NCBI GenBank assembly: GCA_024401395.1 | Contig: JAKSLD010000004.1 | Span: forward strand, 62,001-126,000 | DNA: 64,000 nt | Reading direction: 5' to 3' | Source: Bacteroidales bacterium | Lineage (GTDB): Bacteria > Bacteroidota > Bacteroidia > Bacteroidales > Marinilabiliaceae | Shown here: piece after piece, positions 25,097-34,453 of the stretch | Layout: each line of letters opens with the position of its first letter | Numbering within the stretch: position 1 is the first letter of the stretch | Program-made: the position numbers and the translations under genes | The notes under the pieces: generated by a model | The model's input: the letters and a program-made list of their open reading frames with translations, nothing else | What the model was told of the DNA's origin: nothing | The model's database searches: none

Positions 25097-25576
25097 ATGG
25101 GAAGAGTAACCATTCGTAAGAAATGCATTACGATTGCGCGCAAGGCGATGCGATCGGACAGTACTGCCAGAGTGGACGGCAAGAGTATCTTTATCAAGCG
25201 ATATCCGGGGCATAACTATAAGCTTATCATGGTTCACGTTACAAAGAAGCAACGTGCTGTGAGAGATATGTTTGCGGATGCCAATGTGCTTGCCAAAGAG
25301 GACATGAAGAGATGGAACAGAGTGAGACATTGGGAGAGGTACGCACGGCAGCATAAGAAGCTGGGGGCATACAGAGCGGCGGTATCATATTACTATAAGA
25401 TGATAAGAGAGCATGGGAAAGAGTTGAGGGAGATCAGGTTGCAGAGTCGAAGAGAGAAGGGCTTTGACAATAGAGGGGTAGATATGCGAGTTTTCAAGGA
25501 GAAGAATGTGTTTTTCTGGGTGAAGTTTGAGAGTGTGGATGAGTATATGGGGGCTTTGGAGAGGTTGGCGGGGTAG
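25097..25576 (+). CDS. small basic protein of unknown function, member of a local repeat family
   Basis: The 159-residue product is very basic and has no signal peptide or membrane segment. It has an N-terminal part rich in Lys/Arg and beta strands (VTIRKKCITIARKAMR, KSIFIKRYPG), a helical Arg/Lys/Tyr-rich middle (RWNRVRHWERYARQHKKLG) and a C-terminal FFWVKFESVDEYMGALERL. Nucleic-acid binding is plausible from charge alone. Relics of the gene lie at 12656-12905 and 20492-20540, so it is repeated on both sides of the efflux operon and may be part of a mobile or recombining unit. No family was recognised. Confidence 0.65.
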   Translation: MGRVTIRKKCITIARKAMRSDSTARVDGKSIFIKRYPGHNYKLIMVHVTKKQRAVRDMFADANVLAKEDMKRWNRVRHWERYARQHKKLGAYRAAVSYYYKMIREHGKELREIRLQSRREKGFDNRGVDMRVFKEKNVFFWVKFESVDEYMGALERLAG

Positions 25577-25699
25577 AAGAGAGAAGAAACCACATCCCTT
25601 CAAATAGGAATGTAATAGGGAAGTAATGTTACGTTAAGGCTCGGAGAAAAAGATTGGAGATATTGTCATTAGAAAATTGTCTATGTTATAGAATTTTAA

Positions 25700-25707
25700 T
25701 ATCTTTG
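25700..25707 (+). promoter_or_regulatory. -7 element of the restriction-modification operon
   Basis: TATCTTTG fits TAnnTTTG and has a TTG about 19 bases upstream (near 25678). It lies before the HTH remnant and hsdM. Confidence 0.55.
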
Positions 25708-25734
25708 TTTTAAATTATAATCAATTATGGCAAT

Positions 25735-25851
25735 ATGGCAAATCTGAAGTGGTGTAGCAATAGTATTCAACCTGACTTGCATACTTTAGACAGGATTGCC
25801 AAGCTCCTTGACGTTGACGTTAAGGAAATATTAAACTCGACTGAAAAATAA
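25735..25851 (+). pseudogene. C-terminal remnant of an XRE-type regulator
   Basis: A 38-codon frame begins ATG GCA AAT CTG and reads KWCSNSIQPDLHTLDRIAKL LDVDVKEIL (given here in two parts), which matches the recognition-helix end and C-terminus of small XRE repressors. The first half of the HTH is missing. It sits between the promoter and hsdM, where control proteins of restriction systems are often found. It could still be a translated short peptide, but DNA binding looks impossible. Confidence 0.6.
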
Positions 25852-25862
25852 AACTTATTCTT

Positions 25863-28196
25863 ATGGATATTTCACAATCTCAAATAGTATCTTTTATATG
25901 GGGCATTGCAGATGATTGTTTGCGCGATGTGTTCGTTCGTGGACAATACCGTGATGTAATTCTACCTATGGTGGTACTTCGTCGTTTTGATGCATTGCTT
26001 GAAACAACCAAAGATGCTGTTGAAGAAGAAATAAAGGCACAGCGTGATATTGGTCTTGATGAAGACTCGTTTGACGAAGGTGCTCTCTGTGATATTACCA
26101 AGTTGTCTTTCTACAATACCAGCAAGTGGACGCTGAACCGAATTAAATCGCAGGCTACAGACAACAACGACCTGCTTTATAATAACTTTGTAGAGTACCT
26201 CAATGGATATAGCGAGAATGTCAAAGACGTGCTTCGAAACTTTGACTACTACGCAAAGGCCAAGCGTCTTGCTGATAATGACCGTTTGCTCTCTGTAATA
26301 GAGAAGATAACCGATCCTCACATTAACCTTACAGACAGACCTGTCAATGATCCTGACGGATTGCCATTGCCTCCGCTCAGCAACATTGCCATGGGAACTA
26401 TCTTCGAGGAACTACTCCGTAAGTTCAACGAAGAGAATAATGAGGAGACGGGAGCACACTTCACCCCACGCGATGCTATTGCACTTCTTGCTCGCCTTGT
26501 TTTTGAACCTGTCAAGGACAATCTCCCAAAGACAATTTCACTCTATGACCCGGCAGAGGGCTCTGGTGGCATGCTTACTGAAGGACGTGACTACCTAATG
26601 TCATTGGGGGTATCCTCCTCTGCCATTCAGTTGTCTGGCACAGAAATCAATCCTGAGACCTACGCTATCTGCAAGGCAGATTTGATTATCAAGGGAGTAG
26701 ATCCATCTGGTATGCATCTAGGCAACACAATCACTGATGACAACTTCCGTGGCAAGACATTTGGCTATTGCATCACGAACCCTCCTTATGGCAAGTCGTG
26801 GAAGACAGACAAGGCACGTATATATCATGATGGAGCCTTGATTGACCATCGTTTTGAATTGCCTCTCACCAACTTCAAGGGTGATACAGAAGTCGTTGAT
26901 TCAACTCCACGTACAAGTGACGGTCAGTTGCTCTTCATCCTTGAAGAGGTCAACAAGATGAAGCCTGTTGAATATCAGCCACAGGGAAGCCGTGTGGCAA
27001 GTGTTCACAATGGATCATCACTATTTACAGGAGATGCTGGAAGTGGAGAAAGCAATATCCGTCGTTATCTCATTGAAAACGACTTGGTAGATGCCATCGT
27101 TCAGTTGCCTAATAATATTTTCTACAATACAGGTATCTCGACATACGTTTGGATTTTGACCAATAAGAAAGCCAATCATCGTCAAGGTAAGGTACAACTC
27201 ATAGATGCCAGCCAAGCGTTTGAGAAGCTTCGCAAGAACCAAGGCTCACGCAACTGCACCATTACACCGGAACATGCAGAGATGATTGTACAGAGCTACA
27301 TGACATTCTCTAACCAAGAGGCTACAGATGGATGTCCGATAGTCAGCAAAATATTCAATAACGACGACTTCCGCTACTTCTCTGTAACCATTGAGCGACC
27401 ACTTCGTCTTCGTGCTCAGTTCTCTGCTTTGAAAGTAGATGAACTACTCTATGACAATAAAGATCTTGAATTTACCAAGTATCTCTACCAGACTTATGGC
27501 AATGCTGTATTCACAGGTCTGACAGATAAGATAACAGAGATAAAGGAGTATCTTGCCGAAGAGGAAATCAAGAAGACCGACAAGCAATTGGAAGGTCTTA
27601 TTTCCGCAAAGAAATGGACGGAGCGCAAGGAACTTTTGGATGCTGCTCAGAAAATAATGCACATTGTAGGCACTGATGTCTATATGGACTATAATGTCTT
27701 TGCGGATAAGGTTGCTGCTGCAGCCAAGAACGAAAAAATGAAGCTCACAGCAGGTCAGCTCAAAACCATCTGTCGTGCCATGTCTGTTGCCGATCCAGAG
27801 GCAAAGCCTGTTATCAAAAAGGAACTGAAACTAGGGGCTAAGGAATACGCAGAACTCACTGATAGTTTCGGAATCAGCGAGAATCGACTTTCTGACTATG
27901 GCATAATAGCCGAGGGCAAAAAGTTCGTGCAGTATGAACCAGATAGCGACTTGCGCGACGGCGAGAAGATTCCTGTAACTGAAGACATTTATGAGTACTT
28001 CCAGCGTGAGGTCCGTCCATACGTTGCTGATGCGTGGATTGACCTGCCAAGCACCAAGATAGGTTGTGAGATTTCCTTCAATAAGTATTTCTATAAGCCT
28101 GCTCCATTGCGTTCACTCGCTGAGAACGAGGCAGATATTCTTGCCCTCGACGAGCAGAGCCAGGGATTTATTAAGTCACTCTTTGAATTGATGTAA
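25863..28196 (+). CDS. hsdM: type I restriction-modification system methyltransferase subunit HsdM
   Basis: HsdM transfers a methyl group to adenine N6 and forms the modification core with HsdS. The 777-residue protein has the helical HsdM N-terminal domain, then the methyltransferase domain with SAM motif I (DPAEGSGGM, about residue 229) and catalytic motif IV (NPPYGK, about residue 306). The C-terminal 250 residues extend beyond the shortest HsdM proteins. It heads the operon, followed 17 bases later by the DUF1016 gene. The methylation site cannot be told from sequence. Confidence 0.95.
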   Translation: MDISQSQIVSFIWGIADDCLRDVFVRGQYRDVILPMVVLRRFDALLETTKDAVEEEIKAQRDIGLDEDSFDEGALCDITKLSFYNTSKWTLNRIKSQATDNNDLLYNNFVEYLNGYSENVKDVLRNFDYYAKAKRLADNDRLLSVIEKITDPHINLTDRPVNDPDGLPLPPLSNIAMGTIFEELLRKFNEENNEETGAHFTPRDAIALLARLVFEPVKDNLPKTISLYDPAEGSGGMLTEGRDYLMSLGVSSSAIQLSGTEINPETYAICKADLIIKGVDPSGMHLGNTITDDNFRGKTFGYCITNPPYGKSWKTDKARIYHDGALIDHRFELPLTNFKGDTEVVDSTPRTSDGQLLFILEEVNKMKPVEYQPQGSRVASVHNGSSLFTGDAGSGESNIRRYLIENDLVDAIVQLPNNIFYNTGISTYVWILTNKKANHRQGKVQLIDASQAFEKLRKNQGSRNCTITPEHAEMIVQSYMTFSNQEATDGCPIVSKIFNNDDFRYFSVTIERPLRLRAQFSALKVDELLYDNKDLEFTKYLYQTYGNAVFTGLTDKITEIKEYLAEEEIKKTDKQLEGLISAKKWTERKELLDAAQKIMHIVGTDVYMDYNVFADKVAAAAKNEKMKLTAGQLKTICRAMSVADPEAKPVIKKELKLGAKEYAELTDSFGISENRLSDYGIIAEGKKFVQYEPDSDLRDGEKIPVTEDIYEYFQREVRPYVADAWIDLPSTKIGCEISFNKYFYKPAPLRSLAENEADILALDEQSQGFIKSLFELM

Positions 28197-28213
28197 AAGA
28201 ATAGAAAGCTATT

Positions 28214-29356
28214 ATGAGTCAACAAGAACAGATGATTCCTACAGAGATAGATACAAGAGCCGAACAGTTGTCGGACAAGATAGTACGCCTGATAGCACAA
28301 GCGCGCAGTCATGTTGCCACAACGGTAAATACGGCTCAAGTATATACATACTTTCAGATTGGTCGTTACATCGTTGAGGACGAACAAGGCGGCAAGGTAC
28401 GTGCGGAGTATGGCAAGGGAATATTGAAACGGGTGTCAGAACGACTCACCGAACGATTAGGTAAAGGTTGGTCGGTGGAGAATCTTCGACAAATGAGAAA
28501 GTTCTTTGTTACTTATTCTCAGTATTATTCCATTGAAAACAACAATGTTCACAAAAAACCAGACAGTGTCTTGGAAATTAAGAACGCAAAAATCCCAGAC
28601 AGTGTCTTGGATTTTAGGAATTCACACATGCCGGACTCTGTATTTGTGCTTTCTTGGTCTCACTATCAAGTATTGTGTAATGTTGAAGACTCCAACGCTC
28701 GCAGCTTTTATGAGATAGAGGCTCGCAAACAGAACTGGAGCACTCGCCAACTGCAACGTCAGATAGGTAGCGGACTCTATGAGCGGTTGGCACTGAGTCG
28801 CAACAAGGAAGATGTGATGCGACTGGCTACCGAAGGGCAAGTGGTGGAGAAACCGGCTGATATCATAAAAGACCCATTAGTGTTGGAGTTTATCGGATTG
28901 AAAGCCGATGCTGCATATAGCGAAAGTGACCTTGAGGGAGCGATAATAAGCAGATTGCAGGATTTCTTGCTCGAAATGGGCAAAGGCTTCCTTTTTGAGG
29001 CTCGACAAAAGCGTTTCACCTTTGAGGAACGGCACTTCTACGTTGACCTTGTGCTTTATAATCGTCTTCTACAATGCTATGTGCTTGTGGATTTGAAGAT
29101 GGACGACCTCACACATCAAGACCTCGGGCAGATGCAGATGTATGTCAACTACTACGACCGTTATGTAAAAGAAGATTTTGAGAAGCCAACCATAGGAATT
29201 CTTCTATGTGAACGCAAGAACGATGCTCTTGTGGAGCTTACACTTCCGCAAGATGCCAACATCTATGCTCAGCAGTACGCCCTTTGTCTTCCAGATAAGG
29301 CATTGCTTCAACAGAAACTACGTGAGTGGATTGACGAATTCCGTAAAGAAGAATAA
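28214..29356 (+). CDS. DUF1016 / YhcG-type PD-(D/E)XK nuclease-domain protein
   Basis: The 380-residue protein has the DUF1016 N-terminal helical domain (VNTAQVYTYFQIGRYIVE; GKGWSVENLRQMRKF) and a C-terminal nuclease-like domain (KGFLFEARQKRF, FYVDLVLYN, YVLVDLKMDDL) with an E-x-n-D-x-n-D-x-K type arrangement. Such genes are common passengers of type I systems. Unusual here is a triple repeat of a PDSV unit (KPDSVLEIKNA, KIPDSVLDFRNS, HMPDSVFVLS) at residues about 115-145, in the loop between the two domains. It lies between hsdM and hsdS with short spacers, so it is part of the same operon. Confidence 0.88.
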   Translation: MSQQEQMIPTEIDTRAEQLSDKIVRLIAQARSHVATTVNTAQVYTYFQIGRYIVEDEQGGKVRAEYGKGILKRVSERLTERLGKGWSVENLRQMRKFFVTYSQYYSIENNNVHKKPDSVLEIKNAKIPDSVLDFRNSHMPDSVFVLSWSHYQVLCNVEDSNARSFYEIEARKQNWSTRQLQRQIGSGLYERLALSRNKEDVMRLATEGQVVEKPADIIKDPLVLEFIGLKADAAYSESDLEGAIISRLQDFLLEMGKGFLFEARQKRFTFEERHFYVDLVLYNRLLQCYVLVDLKMDDLTHQDLGQMQMYVNYYDRYVKEDFEKPTIGILLCERKNDALVELTLPQDANIYAQQYALCLPDKALLQQKLREWIDEFRKEE

Positions 29357-29361
29357 AGGTT

Positions 29362-30645
29362 ATGCAAAGATACGATTCATACAAAGATAGCGGCATTCAA
29401 TGGCTGGGGGAAATTCCTAGCCATTGGGAAGTGGTTCGCACCAAAACTATTTCTCGTTTATATACAGGAAATAGTTTGAATGAGAGAGCAAAGGAGAAGT
29501 ACTCTACTCCTTGCGAAGATGCCTATCCGTACATATCTTCAAAGGACGTTTCTCTAGAAACAGAGGATGTTAGCTATGATAATGGGCTACGTGTACCTAA
29601 AACAGACTACGGATTTGAAATTGCACCAGCAAATTCTTTCTTGTTGTGCATCGAAGGTGGAAGTGCAGGAAGAAAACGTGCTTTTTTAGACAAGGAGGTG
29701 TGTTTTGTTAACAAACTGTGCTGTTTCAATTCAACAATTCATTCCAAATTTCACTATTATACTACTCAGGGCTTTTACTTCAATTCTAAATTCAAGAGTT
29801 GTATGCAAGGTTTAATTGGAGGAGTTTCAGTTTCTGCAATTAAAGATTTCTACGTTGCTTTGCCTCCATATAATGAACAGCAAGCCATTGCTTCCTACCT
29901 TGACAATGCTACAGCCAAGATTGACGAAGCCATAGCACAACAACATAAAATGATTGACCTCTTGAACGAGCGCAAGCAGATTATCATCAATAATGCTGTG
30001 ACTAAAGGGTTGAATCCTAATGTGAAGATGAAGGATAGTGGCGTGGATTGGATTGGGGAGATACCGGAACATTGGGAAATGAAAAGACTAAAATCAATTC
30101 TCAGTGTTAAGGACAAACGAAATGTTGACCCAGAAGCATTATTACTCTCCGTCTATACTGCTATTGGGGTGCGCCCAAGGCAGGAACTTGAAGAACGAGG
30201 GAACAGAGCTAGCACAGTCATAAATTATAAAATTGTCAGCAAAGGCGACTTGATAGTTAATAGATTACTTGCTTGGATGGGTGCCTATGGTTTGTCAAAT
30301 TATAATGGCGTAACAAGCCCAGATTATGATGTGTATTCATTCCATGCTGATGTAAACCGGGGGTATTACGAGACTCTCTTCCGAAATACTCAATTCAAAT
30401 CGGATTGCTACAAATATGGTCATGGGATAATGATGATGCGTTGGCGAACTTACTCTGATGAGTTCCTAAGTATCAATGTTCCTATACCGCCAAAACAAGA
30501 GCAAGATGCGATTTTTGATTACTTAAAACCTCAGATTGATAAAATCGAAGAAGGTGCATTACATTGTAATAATATGATTTTCCTCCTTCAAGAGCGTAAA
30601 CAAATCATCATCAACGAAGTGGTAACAGGAAAAGTAAAAGTTTAG
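29362..30645 (+). CDS. hsdS: type I restriction-modification specificity subunit HsdS
   Basis: HsdS recognises the bipartite DNA target. The 427-residue protein has two target-recognition domains, each opened by a matching segment (KDSGIQWLGEIPSHWE near residue 7; KDSGVDWIGEIPEHWE near residue 219) and each closed by a coiled-coil spacer (QQAIASYLDNATAKIDEAIA; QDAIFDYLKPQIDKIEE). It ends in ERKQIIINEVVTGKVKV; pieces of this 3' end recur at 35221 and 36250. No second, silent hsdS or recombinase lies nearby. Confidence 0.94.
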   Translation: MQRYDSYKDSGIQWLGEIPSHWEVVRTKTISRLYTGNSLNERAKEKYSTPCEDAYPYISSKDVSLETEDVSYDNGLRVPKTDYGFEIAPANSFLLCIEGGSAGRKRAFLDKEVCFVNKLCCFNSTIHSKFHYYTTQGFYFNSKFKSCMQGLIGGVSVSAIKDFYVALPPYNEQQAIASYLDNATAKIDEAIAQQHKMIDLLNERKQIIINNAVTKGLNPNVKMKDSGVDWIGEIPEHWEMKRLKSILSVKDKRNVDPEALLLSVYTAIGVRPRQELEERGNRASTVINYKIVSKGDLIVNRLLAWMGAYGLSNYNGVTSPDYDVYSFHADVNRGYYETLFRNTQFKSDCYKYGHGIMMMRWRTYSDEFLSINVPIPPKQEQDAIFDYLKPQIDKIEEGALHCNNMIFLLQERKQIIINEVVTGKVKV

Positions 30646-30650
30646 AGAAA

Positions 30651-32465
30651 ATGAAAATCAATTCAATACAGATAAAAAATATTAGAGGACTTGCAGACAA
30701 AACAATCATTCTTGATATGATTCCTAATAAGCCAAGTGTGTTGGTCGCTCCTAATGGCTCAGGGAAATCATCTTTTGCGTTAGCATTTGAGAGACTTAAC
30801 AAGAATAGAATTAAATTGGAGGATGGAGATTATTATCAAAATATAGAAAACAATAAGCCTGAAATAAGACTTAAAGTTGATGATGTTGAGTATCTTGCAA
30901 ATGAGAGGAGAAATGACATTGCTTCACAATTCGCATGTTTTGTAATCAATAGCAAAAATAAACCGAAAACAATTCAAAGAAATATTGAAGGACGCAACGT
31001 TCCTACTTCGAAAATGACAGTTGCGCCAATTGTTTTGGCTAAGATTGTACCCAATATGGATTTCACATATGACTTCAAGGAAGACAAACAATTGACGGGA
31101 TTCCAGCGAGGTGTTATTGTGAAAATAAATCATTTGTTGGGAAATAAGTCTTTCTTGTATGACTTAGACCTTGTAAATTTAAACCAAAAACATAAACTGC
31201 AAGCAATAGAAACGTTCATAAACAACGTTAGGTCATATATTGGCACGGGTTCAAAAGATCATATATATAAAAGTATTACAGATAATGATATTGCACCTTT
31301 GAACAGGGCAACGCCATGTGTGCAAAAGATAGTTGGCAAACTGCGGAATTTAGAATGTTATGCAAACATGCCTGAAGCGAGATTGTATCTTGATGCTATT
31401 CAACTTATTTTGGTATATAACAACGACAAAGATGCTTTTACCAATAGAATCAAAAGGTCTCGATATCTTGACTTAAAAGAAAGATATGTAACTCTTTTTG
31501 CATCTTTAAAAGACACTTGGAAAAATATTAGGCCAAAAGAGGTTGACGGCAATCTCATCATAGAAATAGATAATAGTGAGCAGCTTTCTAATGGAGAAAG
31601 AGATATCATTGTGTTCCTAGCTATGCTTGAAAAGGCAAAGATGAAACTAAATAAGGATAATAATATACTTATTATAGACGAGGTGTTTGATTATTTAGAT
31701 GATGCAAACTTTATATCTGCGCAGTATTATATATCAAAGTATATTGAAGAATTCAAAGAAGAAAATAAAAGAATTAGAAGATATAATACTGCTATCCCAG
31801 CAGAACAATCCCCCAAAGCTGAGAAAAATTTTTTCCCTGTTATTTTAACACATTTAGATCCTGTTACGTTTAAGCAATTTGGGTATAAAGATTTAAAAGT
31901 ATATTACTTCGATGATTACACATCTGCTCAAGTATCTGAAAATATGAAGAAATTAATTCGTTTGCGTGATACTTTAGAGAAGAATGACAAATCTAATAAC
32001 ACTACGACGGATTTGGTCTCGAGTCATTTACTGCACTATCACAATACTCCTGTTGATTTATCTGCTACCTTAACAGACCAATGCTTTACTCGATGGAGAA
32101 ATGTGCAGAATTTTAAGGAAGATTGTAAGACCGAGGCAGAAAAATACATCACAAATGTAACACCTTTTGATCCAATTGCAGTTTGTGTTTGGCTAAGGGA
32201 ATGCATTGAAAAGTATGTTTTTAACATGCTTAATACAAACCAACAACAATTTTTTTTGCAAGAACATGGAACTAAGAAAAAATTACAGTTTGCCGCAGAA
32301 AATGGTGTAGATTATCCAGAAGTATTCTCTTTGCTAGGTCTTATATACAATAACCCTTTGCATTTAGGAAGCGATGGAGAAACGAAATCAGATACGACTC
32401 TCGCTTCTAGACTAAAAAATAATACAATAAAAGCGATGATAAAAAGTGTAATGGAAACTAATTGA
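30651..32465 (+). CDS. ABC/SMC-like AAA ATPase in the restriction island
   Basis: This 604-residue ATPase has Walker A APNGSGKSS (about residue 34), an ABC-type signature LSNGERD (about 311), Walker B ILIIDEVFDYLDD (about 340) and a switch His in VILTHLDPV. The ATPase halves surround a helical insertion, as in OLD, RecF and SMC-like proteins, but no TOPRIM nuclease domain is seen. The C-terminal 180 residues are of unknown type. It follows hsdS by five bases, so it is in the operon. Similar ATPases occur in anti-phage systems; a defence role is inferred. Confidence 0.78.
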   Translation: MKINSIQIKNIRGLADKTIILDMIPNKPSVLVAPNGSGKSSFALAFERLNKNRIKLEDGDYYQNIENNKPEIRLKVDDVEYLANERRNDIASQFACFVINSKNKPKTIQRNIEGRNVPTSKMTVAPIVLAKIVPNMDFTYDFKEDKQLTGFQRGVIVKINHLLGNKSFLYDLDLVNLNQKHKLQAIETFINNVRSYIGTGSKDHIYKSITDNDIAPLNRATPCVQKIVGKLRNLECYANMPEARLYLDAIQLILVYNNDKDAFTNRIKRSRYLDLKERYVTLFASLKDTWKNIRPKEVDGNLIIEIDNSEQLSNGERDIIVFLAMLEKAKMKLNKDNNILIIDEVFDYLDDANFISAQYYISKYIEEFKEENKRIRRYNTAIPAEQSPKAEKNFFPVILTHLDPVTFKQFGYKDLKVYYFDDYTSAQVSENMKKLIRLRDTLEKNDKSNNTTTDLVSSHLLHYHNTPVDLSATLTDQCFTRWRNVQNFKEDCKTEAEKYITNVTPFDPIAVCVWLRECIEKYVFNMLNTNQQQFFLQEHGTKKKLQFAAENGVDYPEVFSLLGLIYNNPLHLGSDGETKSDTTLASRLKNNTIKAMIKSVMETN

Positions 32466-32581
32466 CCATATCTTGTTGATACGTAAATCGTATGACGGGC
32501 AACTAGTAAAAGACAATAGATATGCTCAATGTATTTGAAATAAATACTATAAAACTAGATAAAATTTAAACGGCAAATAAT

Positions 32582-34393
32582 ATGGCAACAAAGAATATAG
32601 ATCCTAATCTGCGTCTAATAGGCGACTATTGCAAACTGGAGAAGAACGATATGTTCCAGATTCCAGAGTACCAGCGTGCATATTCATGGCAGTTTTATCA
32701 GTGCGATAAATTGTGGCAAGATATAATGGATTATATGGACTCTGGCGCTGAAGATCCATATTTCTTCGGCACTGTCATAGTGGATTGTTCAACTCCGAAT
32801 AAGTTGAATCTCATCGATGGTCAGCAACGCACCACTACATTCTTGTTGTTGCTAAAGGCTCTCCAGCTACATCTGTCAGATGCCATAGACAACATGGATG
32901 TGACAGCTGACACAAAAGCATTGTACAAAGGCTTGACAAATAGTTATGACAAACTGTTCGAGATTATCTACAAGGCAGACGAAGAAAAACAGGAGGAGAT
33001 TAAAGCTGACTGGAAGAAGGCCAAAGGTATAATGATACTTGAAAACCGTTCGGTTAATGAGTTGGTAAATTTCAAGAGTGATTTTCAAAAAATAATGGAG
33101 GCTGAGACTAGTGACGAAGCAGAGCGCTCCGTTTATAAGATACCTCGCAAGAAGCTTGATAACAAATACACTAACTACTTTCGTAACTTTGATTACTTCT
33201 GCGGAAAGATATCTGAGCTGTCAGAGTCACAGTTGAATCAGTTCGCCAAAACAATTCTTACAAAGTGCCAGATTATCGAGATAAAGAGTTGGCAGATTGA
33301 GCAGGCCATAACCATGTTCAATTCCCTCAACTCAACAGGTATGCCTCTCTCTGATGCTGACATCATCTCTGCACAGCTGTATTCAAACTCGAAGGATGAG
33401 GACACATTCAAGCAAGATTGGGAATACATCAAGGACTTGTCCAATGAACTATGCGAGCGTAACGTGGTATCAATCGAAGGCATGCTACAGCAGTTCATGT
33501 ATATCAACCGTACACGTGAAAAGGAGTATAAGGTTGGAGAAGTAACAGTGCCAGGTGTCAGGAAATACTACACAGTAGAACATTCGAAGCTGCTGAAGAA
33601 GCCTGTTGAACTTTGCGCTGAGTTTACTAAGATACTCGCTATTTGGCATAAGATTAAAGACTATCCTGTTGTGAAGCTTCTACTGAAGTTCAATGAGAAC
33701 TTCAAGTTATTCTTTATCTCGTATCTGATGCGTTTCGATGTCAAAGACATTACCAAAGCCAAGGTTTTGCCTATGGCTGAGTGTCTACTACGTATTTTTG
33801 CTATGTTGGAGTTGAGCGGTAGGGGCTATTCATCAAAGGAGTTCAAGACATTCCTTTTCAACGAGAACTTGAAGTTAGTTGATCCATCCTATACCAACGC
33901 AAAGATAGAGGCCGATTTTGACAAACACATCAATGACAACTGGGACGAATCTGAAATTGTTGATTTAGCAATGCAGTATGACAAGAATATACTCGTATTC
34001 TTGCATGAATATCTATATGCAAAGGAAAACAATTTGAAGTTCGATTTTAACGATAAAGTCAATGTGGAACATATAATGCCAGCAAGTGGCCACAACCTTG
34101 ACGTTATACGCCAGGATGCAGGTATAGCTGACATTGACGAGTTTGACGAATACGCTAATATGCTTGGCAACAAGATATTATTGGAAGAAGATATCAACAA
34201 GTCAATCAGCAACGATTGGTTCAAGACCAAAAAGGGCAGCAAAGTATCCGATAAGAAAGGATATATCGGTAGCTCCTATGGTATGGCTCAAAAAATGGCT
34301 GCTTATCCTAAAAACGTCTGGAAAAAGGGCGATATTAAGAAGCAAACTGAGGAAGTAGCAAAGAGATTGGCAAAGTTTATTTTAGGGGTTTGA
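32582..34393 (+). CDS. DUF262/DUF1524 (GmrSD-like) protein
   Basis: The N-terminal DUF262 (ParB-like, NTP-binding) domain shows IPEYQRAYSW and LIDGQQRTTTFLLL. The C-terminal DUF1524 domain has the HNH-type motif NVEHIMPASGH near residue 495. GmrSD enzymes with these two domains are type IV restriction enzymes that cut glucosylated or otherwise modified phage DNA. The 603-residue length fits the fused form. A 116-base gap separates it from the ATPase gene, so it may have its own promoter. Confidence 0.9.
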   Translation: MATKNIDPNLRLIGDYCKLEKNDMFQIPEYQRAYSWQFYQCDKLWQDIMDYMDSGAEDPYFFGTVIVDCSTPNKLNLIDGQQRTTTFLLLLKALQLHLSDAIDNMDVTADTKALYKGLTNSYDKLFEIIYKADEEKQEEIKADWKKAKGIMILENRSVNELVNFKSDFQKIMEAETSDEAERSVYKIPRKKLDNKYTNYFRNFDYFCGKISELSESQLNQFAKTILTKCQIIEIKSWQIEQAITMFNSLNSTGMPLSDADIISAQLYSNSKDEDTFKQDWEYIKDLSNELCERNVVSIEGMLQQFMYINRTREKEYKVGEVTVPGVRKYYTVEHSKLLKKPVELCAEFTKILAIWHKIKDYPVVKLLLKFNENFKLFFISYLMRFDVKDITKAKVLPMAECLLRIFAMLELSGRGYSSKEFKTFLFNENLKLVDPSYTNAKIEADFDKHINDNWDESEIVDLAMQYDKNILVFLHEYLYAKENNLKFDFNDKVNVEHIMPASGHNLDVIRQDAGIADIDEFDEYANMLGNKILLEEDINKSISNDWFKTKKGSKVSDKKGYIGSSYGMAQKMAAYPKNVWKKGDIKKQTEEVAKRLAKFILGV

Positions 34394-34453
34394 TTTAGCG
34401 TCGAAACAATCAATTATCAAAAAAAAGTATAAGGTTATTTATAAAGTTATCGT

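Noticed and set aside
12354-25862. Insertion sequence or integrative element
   Set aside because: No transposase, integrase, relaxase or clear attachment site was found; direct repeats are explained by duplication of tolC and the basic-protein gene.
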